DNA of 64,000 bases from Mycobacterium helveticum. Lineage in GTDB: Bacteria; Actinomycetota; Actinomycetes; Mycobacteriales; Mycobacteriaceae. Numbering within the stretch: the first letter of the stretch is position 1; the number at the start of each line of letters is the position of its first letter. This document shows, piece by piece, positions 40,759 to 49,100 of this stretch. The notes below the pieces were generated by a model. The model had not been told where the DNA came from. It saw only the letters and a program-made list of their open reading frames with translations, and ran no database searches. Both the position numbers and the translations under genes were made by a program. The stretch spans positions 1 through 64,000 of the forward strand of contig NZ_VMQU01000009.1 of assembly GCF_007714205.1 (NCBI RefSeq), in the 5' to 3' direction.

Positions 40759-41460
40759 TCAACTTTTTTCGGCAGCCTCATTTTCGGCAGCCTCAGTCGG
40801 CTTCGCCGGCAGTGCGAGGCCGGGCGCGGGCGCCCGCTCCACCCGGTGCTTGACGCCCAGCAACAAGCCGCGCGTGGTCAGCGCGATCAGCGGCCGGAAG
40901 GCCTCCATGGCGAAGACTTCGCCCGGGTGACGCAGCGAGATCCTGGCGCGGGTGAGGAGCCGGACGCGGTCCTGCCAGTGCGGCTGCAGGTGGAATGACC
41001 AGACCGCGTTCCACCGCCGCTCCGGCCGGGCGGCATGCAGCACAAGGTATTTCTCGGGCACGATCTCGGCGACGGTCAGCGTCACCCCGTCCGGCAGCCC
41101 CATCCAGCCCGCGGGAGCCAGGCGCACGATGTCCCCGACGGCACGCTGCTGCCACTCGGGATGGATGCGGTCGGCGTCCTGATGCTCAAGGCCCAGCATG
41201 TCTTTGAGCCCCGCGCAGCCGTACCAGCCGCCCCGGTCCTGACCCATCTGCAACAGCCAGGGCCAGACCGCGGCGGTGGGCGCGTCGATGTACAGCGCCT
41301 CGGTGGTCTGGATGGCCGGATCTCCCACCAGGGCGTCGCCCGGCAGCGACATCCGACACTCCGCCTTGGTTGCGCCCCAGTTGCGGTAGTACCGCCGCGC
41401 GGCGTAGAGCAAACCGGCCAGGGCCGCAGCCTGGGCGATCCGTTTCGTGGTGTCGGCCAT
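40759..41460 (-). CDS. SRPBCC-fold membrane-associated protein
   Basis: A 233-residue protein with a short N-terminal hydrophobic stretch (AAALAGLLYAARRYY) and a SRPBCC/polyketide-cyclase-like domain (EALYIDAPTAAVWPWLLQMGQDRGGWYG; VWSFHLQPHWQDRVRLLTRAR). Such domains bind hydrophobic ligands; the ligand is unknown. ATG 41460 is the best start. Convergent with hspX; a candidate DosR-like site lies upstream at 41560-41579 (11/20). Confidence 0.82.
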   Translation of the reverse strand: MADTTKRIAQAAALAGLLYAARRYYRNWGATKAECRMSLPGDALVGDPAIQTTEALYIDAPTAAVWPWLLQMGQDRGGWYGCAGLKDMLGLEHQDADRIHPEWQQRAVGDIVRLAPAGWMGLPDGVTLTVAEIVPEKYLVLHAARPERRWNAVWSFHLQPHWQDRVRLLTRARISLRHPGEVFAMEAFRPLIALTTRGLLLGVKHRVERAPAPGLALPAKPTEAAENEAAEKS

Positions 41461-41665
41461 GGGGTTGAGTCTGCGCGGCGGCCCCCGCGGTCCGACAGGG
41501 TCGATGGTCCTCGCGGCCAGGCCGTTTCGCCCCGCGGACGGCCTGGCGGCGCGTCCCCGCAGGTGACCTTGGGCCCTTCCGCCGACGGCCGCGCGGTGGC
41601 ACAATTGCCCCCGTCTGACGTGACCGGGCAGGGGCGGTCGCGGCTGAACTAAGGAGCAGGCGACT

Positions 41666-41944
41666 ATGGGTGGCCATCCACCGCTTTTGTTGACCGATGC
41701 CGACTTAGACGATCTCGCTTGCGAATTCCTGGACTCGCGATATGCCGGTCCCATCTACGCCGACTGGTCACCCGACCGGCGCCTCGATACGTTCCTGCGG
41801 CGGCGCGGCCTCCCCCGTGTCGCCGACGACGGCGATCTCGCCGGCCTCGTCCTGGATCACATCATGACCCACGTGGGCGTCGGGGCCCCCGCCCGCCGCG
41901 TCGTGAAACCGTCGGGGAGACCGGCCCCGCCGCTTGGGGTCTAA
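41666..41944 (+). CDS. Small acidic protein of unknown function (92 aa)
   Basis: Begins MGGHPPLLLTDADLDDLACEF and continues with YADWSPDRRLDTFLRRRGL and a helix DLAGLVLDHIM. AAGGAG lies 9 bp before the ATG. The C-terminal about 20 residues are basic and Pro-rich. I do not recognise the family. Its location, with a DosR-like site upstream and another at its 3' end, suggests a dormancy-associated small protein. Confidence 0.65.
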   Translation: MGGHPPLLLTDADLDDLACEFLDSRYAGPIYADWSPDRRLDTFLRRRGLPRVADDGDLAGLVLDHIMTHVGVGAPARRVVKPSGRPAPPLGV

Positions 41945-41953
41945 CGGCACTAT
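41934..41953. promoter_or_regulatory. DosR-like box upstream of the tgs1-like pseudogene
   Basis: TTGGGGTCTAACGGCACTAT matches 14/20 DosR-consensus positions by hand. It overlaps the last codons of the 92-aa gene and is 62-81 bp upstream of the tgs1-like ATG. tgs1 is a DosR gene in M. tuberculosis. Confidence 0.5.
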
Positions 41954-42014
41954 CGACCCTCGCCGCGCGCGGCGGATAGTGAAGCCGATCATCGTGGATC
42001 GGAGATGACCGGCA

Positions 42015-43320
42015 ATGGAGCAGCTGACGACGCTGGAGGCCGGCTTCCTGGAGGCAGAGGACGCCGACCGGCACGTCAGCCTGGTGATCGGCACACCGGC
42101 CGTCATCGACGGACCCCTTCCCGAGCAGGCGGCGCTGACCGCGACGCTGTCCGAACGGATCCGCGGCGTGTCCCGCTTCCGGCAGCGCGTGCGCAAGCAC
42201 CCGTTCGAGATTGCGGCACCGGAATGGGTGGAGGACACCGCGTTCGACATCACCCACCACCTGCGCTGGGCGGCGCTGCCGCAGCCGGGCGACGACGCGG
42301 TGTTGTTCCGGACCATCGCCGATCTGATGGAGCGCAGGCTGGATCGCGATCACCCGTTGTGGGAGTGCTGGGTCATCGAAGGCCTCCCGGACGGGCGGTG
42401 GGGCGCCCTGATGAAGATTCATCACTGGCGTCGCCGACGGGATCGCCGCGACGCGGATGCTGGCCGGTGTCTGCGATGCGGGCGCGGGTGCGACCTTCGC
42501 CACCGACATCCGCGCCGCCACCGAGCCTCCGCCGTCGACAGCCCTCTCGGCGGGGCTCGGCCGCAATCCGCTGACCTGGGCCGGCGGCCTGTGGCGCGCG
42601 TCGATGGCCACGACCGGCGTCGCCACCCAGACCGCCCTGGGCGCGGCGCAATTCGTCACCGGCGTGCTCACCCCGGCGGCGGGGTCCCGGCTGCACGGCT
42701 CGCTGGCGGGCATGCGCCGGTACAGCGCGGCACGCGTGTCACTCAAGGACGTCGAAACGGTGTGCCACACGTTCGGGGTGACCCTCAACGACGTGGCGCT
42801 CGCGGCGATCACCGACAGCTTTCGCGCCACGCTGTTGCGCCGCGGCGAGACACCGAGGCGCAACTCGCTGCGCACCCTGGTCCCGGTCTCGGTGCGCCCG
42901 CCGGATGCGATGAACCGCGCCGGCACCCGGGTGTCCGCGATGCTGGCCTCGCTGCCGGTCGAGCAGCCGGACCCGCTCAGGCGCTTGCAACTGGTGCACG
43001 CCCGGATGGGCCGGCTCAAAGCCGGCGGCGAGCGCCAGGCGGCGAACACCTTTGTGGCATTGACCGATTACGTGCCCTTCGTCGTCAGCGCGTGGATGGT
43101 TCGGTTGCTGACCCGGCTGCCGCAGCGCAGCATCGTCACGCTGGCGACCAATGTGCCGGGTCCGCGCCAGCGGCTGCAGGTCATGGGTCACCCGGTGGAG
43201 CAGCTGCTGCCGGTTCCGCGGATCGCGATGCAGCTGCGCACCGTCATCGGCATGCTCAGCTACGTCGACGAACTGGCGTTCGGCATCACCGCCGACTACG
43301 ACGCCGTGACCTCTCCCACA
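42015..43320 (+). pseudogene. tgs1: Frameshifted Tgs1-like wax ester synthase/diacylglycerol acyltransferase
   Basis: From ATG 42015 the frame encodes a WS/DGAT N-terminus (MEQLTTLEAGFLEAEDADRH), closest to Tgs1 (Rv3130c). At 42426-42429 an extra G breaks the active-site motif: the frame reads IHHWRRRRD, while removing one G gives HHCVADGIAATRMLAGV. Homology continues in the +1 frame from about 42430 to FGITADYDAV at 43308, then runs without recognisable end into the next gene. Unless the G is a sequencing error or is bypassed, no active enzyme is made. The enzyme would make triacylglycerol stores in dormancy. Confidence 0.85.
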
Positions 43321-43391
43321 AACCGGCGGGCAGCAGGCAGGGCCACCGCCCGGCCCGGGTCGCCAATTAGTCTGCGCCCCAAGGAGTCACC

Positions 43392-44729
43392 ATGTCCGAC
43401 CATCAACCACAGCACGAGGCGCCCGAGCGGGGTGGCCGCAACACCCTGCACCGGCTGCGCTTCTGGGTCGCGCCGGTCATCATCGCGCTGGCCTTGTTGT
43501 CCGGCTTCGCCATGCTCTATTTCGGCGGCATCCTCAACCCGGCGGCCAACCTGCGTCATTTCCCGATCGCGATCGTCAACGAGGACACCGGAGCGACGGG
43601 CAAGACCATCACCGACGGCCTGGTGGCCAACGTGGACAAGGACCGGTTCGACCTGCGGGTGCTGTCGGCCGGCGCGGCACGGCACCAGCTCGACACCGCG
43701 CGGATCTACGCGGCGGTGTCGTTGCCGCAGGACCTGACCCAGCGACTGCTCGCCCTGCCGCAGGCAACGCTGCAGCCCGGGGAACCGGTCAGGCCGGTCG
43801 TGACGATCCTGACCAATCCGCGGGCCAGCGCGATGGGAGCCGCCATCGCCGAAAAGGCCATGGGCAACGCGATGGCGGCCGTCAACGCCGAGGCCGGCGC
43901 CAAGCTCACGCCGCTGCTGCAACAGCTCAACGGAGCGGCCGCGCCGCCGGGGGGTGCCACGCTGGTGCTGGCCGCCCCGATGGACGTCCGGACCGTGGCC
44001 GACAATCCGCTGCCCGGCGGCACCGGTGCGGGCCTTTCCGCCTTCTACTTCTCGTTGATGCTGCTGATCGGCGGGGTCACCGCCGCGATCGTGGTGAGCA
44101 TGACGACCGATGCGCTGCTGGGGTATGTGCCCGCGGAGTTCGGGCCCTATTATCGGCCGGCGAACCGGCTGCCCGGCAAGGTCCGGGTTTCGCGGTTGCA
44201 GACGCTGCTCGTCGAGTGGGCCCTGGTGGTCGTGCTGGGTTTGTCGACGTCCGCGGTCTATCTGTGGGTAGCGTCCGCGCTGGGCATGCCGGTGCCCCAC
44301 CCGGTGTCGCTGTGGCTGTTCGGCGCCTTCGTCGTCGCCACGGTGGGCATCACCTCGTCGTCGCTCATCGCGGCCCTGGGCTCGTTGGGCACGCTGATCA
44401 GCCTGTTCGTGTTCCTCTTCTTCGGCCTGCCATCGACGGGTGCGACCATCCCGCTGGAGGCAACGCCGCGCTTCTTCGGATGGCTGGCCGGATTCGAGCC
44501 CATGCGCCAGGCGTTCGTGGGGTCCAGAGCCCTGCTGTACTTCGACGGCCGTGCCGGTGCCGGGCTGTCCCGCTCGCTGACGGTGGGCGTGATCGGGCTG
44601 GCCATCGGCGTGCTGATCGGGGTCCTGGTCACCTGGCTCTACGACCGCCGAGGCTTCCACCGCATCGAGGCTCCCGCACACCAGGAGGCGGCGGGTGCCT
44701 CCGAAACCCTGTCCAGCACGAGTTGCTAG
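43392..44729 (+). CDS. ABC-2/YhgE-Pip-like membrane protein (DUF3533 type)
   Basis: A 445-residue protein with one N-terminal transmembrane segment (about 25-48), a large extracytoplasmic domain (FPIAIVNEDTGAT typical of the YhgE/Pip group) and five C-terminal helices (about 220-420). The layout resembles ABC-2 permeases lacking an adjacent ATPase. AAGGAG precedes ATG by 5 bp. It follows the tgs1-like pseudogene; a role in lipid or siderophore export is conceivable but unproven. Confidence 0.83.
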   Translation: MSDHQPQHEAPERGGRNTLHRLRFWVAPVIIALALLSGFAMLYFGGILNPAANLRHFPIAIVNEDTGATGKTITDGLVANVDKDRFDLRVLSAGAARHQLDTARIYAAVSLPQDLTQRLLALPQATLQPGEPVRPVVTILTNPRASAMGAAIAEKAMGNAMAAVNAEAGAKLTPLLQQLNGAAAPPGGATLVLAAPMDVRTVADNPLPGGTGAGLSAFYFSLMLLIGGVTAAIVVSMTTDALLGYVPAEFGPYYRPANRLPGKVRVSRLQTLLVEWALVVVLGLSTSAVYLWVASALGMPVPHPVSLWLFGAFVVATVGITSSSLIAALGSLGTLISLFVFLFFGLPSTGATIPLEATPRFFGWLAGFEPMRQAFVGSRALLYFDGRAGAGLSRSLTVGVIGLAIGVLIGVLVTWLYDRRGFHRIEAPAHQEAAGASETLSSTSC

Positions 44730-44774
44730 CCGCGCGGGCGGTTGCCCGTCGCGTGTGCAACCAGGGCGCGGGGT

Positions 44775-44816
44775 GTGAACCTTGGGCGGCGACACGCGCG
44801 ACCGCCGTGGGTTCAC
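44775..44816. terminator. Possible hairpin between convergent genes
   Basis: GTGAACC at 44775-44781 pairs with GGTTCAC at 44810-44816, with an imperfect GC-rich inner stem. No T-run. It lies in the 134-bp gap between the permease-like gene and the wax ester synthase; otherwise the gap shows nothing. Confidence 0.35.
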
Positions 44817-44863
44817 GGTGAAAACCCCGACCGCCCGGGCAAAACCCGCCCGCCCGCACCCGC

Positions 44864-46267
44864 TCAGGCTCCCACGCCCAGCGCCGACTCGAGTTCGCTC
44901 AGCGACCGTTCGGTCATCGGGATCAGCGCCTCGATGTCGGGGACCACGTCGCGGCCCGCCGCGTAGCCGAACCCGATCCGGCCGGCGTACGAGCACGTCG
45001 TCACGTTGAGCGCCAGCCCGTCGAAGACCGTCGACACCGGATACATCTCCTCGACATGCGCACCATTCCAATACATGTCGCACTCCGGGCCGGGGACGTG
45101 CGAGATGGGCAGGTTGAATCCGGTGCGCAGTTTCTGGGTGAACGGCAGCAGCGGCAGGACCACCGTGGCGGCGATGCTGCCCGCCGCCGTCAGCAGCGAC
45201 GCCGCCGCCCCGCGTCTGGCCACCCAGCGCTTGCCTTCGGTCATCGACCGGTTGATCAACGCCAGTCGCGCCAGCGGATCCTCGACGTCGGTGCCCAGCG
45301 GGCACGCCCAGAGGCCGAATCTGTTGCCGTGCGGGTCATCCGCGGCAGCACTCTCGTGATCGCGCACCGTGATCGGGCAGGCCGCCACCAGTGACAGCCC
45401 CGGCAGTTCGCCGCGGTCACACAACCAGAGGCGCACGGCCCCGGCCACCATGGCGGTCACCACGTCGTTGCCGCTCACCCCCGCCGCCCGCTGCACGGCC
45501 CGGACGCGGTCCCTGGACCAGTTGGCCGCGGAGACGGCGCGCTGCGGGCCGAGTCGCCCGTTGAATCGGGTGTAGGGCGCCCCGAGGGGCAACACGGTGG
45601 TGTGCTCGACCAGGCTGTCGAACACGGCCCGCAGTTCACCGCCGACCACGCCGCCGATCAGCCCGGCTCCCGACGCCGCCGTGCCGGCCAGCGACCGTAT
45701 CGGTGCGGTCACCCGAGGCAGCAACCCGGGCGCCGGCCGCGGCGGCGAACCGGGACGGCGGTCCGCGAAGAAGTGTGGCATCGACCGGCGGTGCGGATCG
45801 GCGGTCAGCGCACCGGCAAGCATCTGGAAGCCGGCCACCCCGTCGACAACGGTGTGATGCACCTTGATGTAGAAAGCGAATCGGCCCCCGGGGAGGCCGT
45901 CGATCAGATACGACATCCACATCGGTCCGGACCGGTCGAGTCGCTCGCCGTCCAGTTCGCCGATCAGCCGCCATAACTCGTCGCGACCGCCGGAAACCGT
46001 GCGGCGCACCATGTGCCGGCTGATGTCAACGGCATCGTCGGCACGCCACACCCACAGCCCACCGGTGTCCACGCCGCGGTGTGGGTACCTGCGCAGTCTC
46101 GGGTCGAGCGAGCCGTTGCCGGCGAGCGCCTCGCGATAGAGCCCGTCGACGTAGCCCGGTCCGGCTTCGGCCGGCGGCGCCAGGATCAGCACGACACCTT
46201 CGTGCATCGGGTTGGACACCACCTCGGCGGTCATCATCGCCGCGGCCAGCGGGTCCAGCGGCATCAT
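44864..46267 (-). CDS. Wax ester synthase/diacylglycerol acyltransferase
   Basis: Makes triacylglycerol or wax esters from acyl-CoA. The 467 residues have the catalytic HHxxxDG motif at H137-H138-TVV-D142-G143, the NDVVTAMVAGAVR helix and the FNLPISHVPGP segment near 380. Unlike the tgs1-like gene nearby, it is intact. It lies 15 bp after the alpha/beta hydrolase gene and is probably co-transcribed with it from the DosR-like box at 47502. Confidence 0.93.
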   Translation of the reverse strand: MMPLDPLAAAMMTAEVVSNPMHEGVVLILAPPAEAGPGYVDGLYREALAGNGSLDPRLRRYPHRGVDTGGLWVWRADDAVDISRHMVRRTVSGGRDELWRLIGELDGERLDRSGPMWMSYLIDGLPGGRFAFYIKVHHTVVDGVAGFQMLAGALTADPHRRSMPHFFADRRPGSPPRPAPGLLPRVTAPIRSLAGTAASGAGLIGGVVGGELRAVFDSLVEHTTVLPLGAPYTRFNGRLGPQRAVSAANWSRDRVRAVQRAAGVSGNDVVTAMVAGAVRLWLCDRGELPGLSLVAACPITVRDHESAAADDPHGNRFGLWACPLGTDVEDPLARLALINRSMTEGKRWVARRGAAASLLTAAGSIAATVVLPLLPFTQKLRTGFNLPISHVPGPECDMYWNGAHVEEMYPVSTVFDGLALNVTTCSYAGRIGFGYAAGRDVVPDIEALIPMTERSLSELESALGVGA

Positions 46268-46282
46268 CGTCGGACCCGGCGA

Positions 46283-47467
46283 TCAGGCGGGGCGTCGGCG
46301 CTGGGCCGACGGACCGTCGAGCAGCCCGGACTGACGCAGCGCGTCCCAGACGAAGCGCTGCACCGGACGCGACCGGAAGAATCCGGTGTGACCGCCCGGA
46401 TACCAAACTATTTCGGGCTTGCCCCAGTGTTCCCACAGCCGCACCACCTGCTCGCGGGGATGCACGACCCGGTCGGCGATTCCCGCGTAGATGAACCGGC
46501 CCGGCTTGGGCACCAACGGAGTAAGCGAAAGGGGCGAGGTCATCCGGCCGATCGGGGCGGCCATCTCCATGGTGTGGCAGCGCGGGTCATCCTTGCTCAA
46601 GCCGGAGTGGCGCCCCAGCACCTCGACCAGGTTGGCCACCGGGACGCCGAGAATCGCGCAGGTCAGTCCCTTTTCGAGGCTGGCGACCAGCGACGCGATA
46701 TAGCCGCCGAGCGACAGGCTGTTCAGCCCGATCAACGAGTCGGGCTCCTGCATCCGGATCCAGGACAACAAGCGCCGGATGTCCCACACCGCCTGGGCCG
46801 TCGCATGCACGTCGTCGAGCACGTCCTCCCCCGGGAAGATCGCGCCCTTCGGCAGGCCGCGCGCCCGGGGACCGTGCATCGGCAGGACGGGCATCACGAC
46901 GTTCAGACCCAGCTCGTCATGCAGCTTCCACGATCGGAACAGGGCGAGATCAATTGGCGCGCGGCCCATTTCGGTGCCGTGCACACACACCAGCCAGGGC
47001 CGCGGTTCGCGGTGACGCAGCAGCAGCGCGTACTCGCGCCCGTTCGCCGTGTACCCGGACCAGCGCTGCGCACCCGGCTCGCCCGCACGCGGGGCGTACC
47101 CGCTGTCGAAGAAGAGGCGGTAGAAGGAGCGCCTGCGGTCCTTGACCTTGCGCACGGTGACGTCGGGAAGCGGCGGCGGTTTGGCGAAAAATCCCTTCGG
47201 CTTCTCCAACCATCCCTTGGCGCCGTAGAACTCGAGCCCCGCCGCCACCTCGTCGGTGATGCGCTCGAAAGCCCGCGGCGTGCTGACCGGGCGGCGGGCC
47301 CTCAGGCCCATCAGCACGATCTCGTCGCGCAAAGCCTGCGCGGTCAGGGCCAGGGTCGGGCGCGCGATCGGCAGTTCGTCGGAGCCCGGGCCGAAGAAGT
47401 CACGCAACGACCGCCCGAAGTACATGCCCGTGTGCGTGAGCGGTGCGACGGCGCCGGATAGAACCAT
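46283..47467 (-). CDS. Alpha/beta hydrolase
   Basis: A 394-residue hydrolase. The core has the oxyanion region VCVHGTEMG, nucleophile elbow LNSLSLGGY (Ser flanked by Leu, replacing the usual first Gly with Ser), and His in PGGHTGFF; the acid is probably Asp in AGIADRVVHP. About 150 N-terminal residues precede the core. Pairing with a wax ester synthase suggests lipid turnover, as esterase or lipase. Confidence 0.88.
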   Translation of the reverse strand: MVLSGAVAPLTHTGMYFGRSLRDFFGPGSDELPIARPTLALTAQALRDEIVLMGLRARRPVSTPRAFERITDEVAAGLEFYGAKGWLEKPKGFFAKPPPLPDVTVRKVKDRRRSFYRLFFDSGYAPRAGEPGAQRWSGYTANGREYALLLRHREPRPWLVCVHGTEMGRAPIDLALFRSWKLHDELGLNVVMPVLPMHGPRARGLPKGAIFPGEDVLDDVHATAQAVWDIRRLLSWIRMQEPDSLIGLNSLSLGGYIASLVASLEKGLTCAILGVPVANLVEVLGRHSGLSKDDPRCHTMEMAAPIGRMTSPLSLTPLVPKPGRFIYAGIADRVVHPREQVVRLWEHWGKPEIVWYPGGHTGFFRSRPVQRFVWDALRQSGLLDGPSAQRRRPA

Positions 47468-47501
47468 GGCCGCAAAGCTAACAACCTGGGCCGACGGCCG
47501 G

Positions 47502-47521
47502 TTAGGGCCTTATGTCCCGCC
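47502..47521. promoter_or_regulatory. DosR-like box in the hydrolase/86-aa gene divergent region
   Basis: TTAGGGCCTTATGTCCCGCC matches 15/20 positions of the DosR consensus by hand count, with both TTnGGG and GTCCC halves. It is 35-54 bp upstream of the hydrolase ATG. A second symmetric site, TGAC-TTTT-GTCA (47559-47570), lies 113 bp before the 86-aa gene. Confidence 0.68.
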
Positions 47522-47682
47522 GGCGGCCGCGAAAGTCCTTGGCTTTCACGAGCAGGAATGACTTTTGTCACTCGCGCAGGCGGCGCCGCAGCCGTACCGT
47601 CGGAGCCGTCGGCAGCAAATCCGACGTCGGTTGCGGCAATGCCGCCGGCAGCCACCAGTGTTGAGGTATTGAGGAGTTCGAC

Positions 47683-47943
47683 ATGACACAGACCCCGGAG
47701 AAATCCGCGCCCCGCTGGGCCGAGGTTTCTGACGACGTGCTCGAATCGCTCGAATCGAGCCGCAAGCAGGCGATCGAGGCGGTCCGCACGTTCGTCGACC
47801 AGATCAGCCCGGTGCTCCCCGAGCAGTCGCGACGCAAGACCGTGATCGAGGCCGCCCTGAACCTGGCCGAAGAGTTGGGCGCCGCGCGGATCGAGTTCTT
47901 CCGCAGCGTGGTGCACAGCGCCGGCGAGGCGATGAACACGTAG
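47683..47943 (+). CDS. Small helical protein of unknown function (86 aa)
   Basis: Begins MTQTPEKSAPRWAEVSDDVL and is almost wholly helical (VLESLESSRKQAIEAVRTFVDQI; IEAALNLAEELGAARIEFF), with amphipathic periodicity. GAGGAG is 6 bp before ATG. No family recognised. Divergent from the hydrolase gene across a region with DosR-like sites, so hypoxic induction is plausible. Confidence 0.78.
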   Translation: MTQTPEKSAPRWAEVSDDVLESLESSRKQAIEAVRTFVDQISPVLPEQSRRKTVIEAALNLAEELGAARIEFFRSVVHSAGEAMNT

Positions 47944-48709
47944 CGGTCTCCGCGTCGCCGGGCCGGTGGCCCGTCCGCATCGCCCGGCCACCGGCCTTCC
48001 CGCGCCTACCTCGGCACTTTGCCCCGCGGGGCCTACCGGTCCGCCGACGGCGATGTCAATGGCGCCAACCAACGCCGTCCACGACGAAATCGACAAAGCC
48101 CGTTGCGAGACGACAAGAAGAAACCCTGCGGCCCGAAAAGCCAAAGTCCCGGGCTGGCGCTTTCGCGGCTCCCCGACACAATTCTGGGACCGGCGATGGT
48201 CAAAGTTTCCCTCGGCTCACTTTGCGCAATTATCTCGTTGCGCTCACAGCATCCGCGCGCGGCGACCGGCTCGATTCCGGCGCCGTCCGCCGCTGTGCGA
48301 CCTGCGCGGCGGCGCAGGCGGGCCCTGTGGCCCGCAACCCTCGACGAGGGGCCCATCGCCCTCGCTCGGCCCTTGCGCACGGCATGGGCCGAGCCAACCG
48401 GTGGTCATCGCCCTACGTCGGGCCGTGGTCGCGGGCCCGCGCTTCCTTGCGACGCGCCGGAGCGGCCCTCGGCAATCGCGGGTTACGCACCATTCTGGAC
48501 CAAGTCGACCCAATCAACCGAACCGGCGGTATGGCGACGAATCGGACTCAAACAAGACTCATACACGGAGAGTAGGGCGTTTCACACGGGATACGCTTAT
48601 AATTTGATCCACCGGTAGAGTCAAGTGCGGTAACGCCCAACAGATTTTACGTGGCGTGCTTGACCTCTTCAGGGGAATATCCTGTTCGATGCAGGGAAGG
48701 GGCAAGCCG
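47944..48709. other. About 770 bp without a supported gene
   Basis: Overlapping Arg/Pro-rich frames here have no coding character or good ribosome sites. From about 48550 the sequence becomes notably less GC-rich; TATAAT at 48598-48603 is a good -10 match for the following small gene, but no clear -35 is seen. Confidence 0.55.
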
Positions 48710-49012
48710 ATGGGATTCTTGGCAGCTCCACCGAGAATCAATTCGCCGAATCTGAAAACAACTCTCAGCGAATTCGAGATAGCCGTCGGGGAGGCGGCGC
48801 AGAACGCGGTTTGGAATACGCAACATCAACTCACTCACCACTTGGCGGAGGACGACCCGCTCCGTGCGCAGTACCTGCGCGAATACCAGCAGTCGATCGG
48901 TCGCCAGGTGCTCGCGACGATAATCGCGCTGCGCGCGTCAGCCTGCCGTAGCAAGCACACGCAGGGCCTCCGGGCCTCCATGGTGGACCCCGGCGCGGCG
49001 ATGGGCATGTAA
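48710..49012 (+). CDS. Hypothetical protein (100 aa)
   Basis: From ATG 48710 (AAGGGG 7 bp upstream) the product begins MGFLAAPPRINSPNL and has a helical centre (LSEFEIAVGEAAQNAVWNTQHQLTHHLAEDD; YLREYQQSIGRQVLATIIALRA). ATG 48689 would add seven residues. The first third has lower GC and non-mycobacterial codon use, hinting at recent acquisition. No family recognised; convergent with the acetyltransferase gene. Confidence 0.5.
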   Translation: MGFLAAPPRINSPNLKTTLSEFEIAVGEAAQNAVWNTQHQLTHHLAEDDPLRAQYLREYQQSIGRQVLATIIALRASACRSKHTQGLRASMVDPGAAMGM

Positions 49013-49100
49013 CGGCCCGGGTTTTCCCTGCCCGCAACGTCATTCGACGCCCGGCTCGCCCGATGCCCGCAGCACGGCGGCGCGTCGGAGTCCTGGCCAC

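Noticed and set aside
41560-41579. GGTGACCTTGGGCCC as a DosR site before the SRPBCC and 92-aa genes
   Set aside because: Only 11/20 matches, though its core is nearly identical to the better site at 53554; kept out of the feature list.
47966-48618. Two overlapping plus frames of about 200 codons
   Set aside because: Arg/Pro/Ser-rich, no ribosome sites, no recognisable domain.
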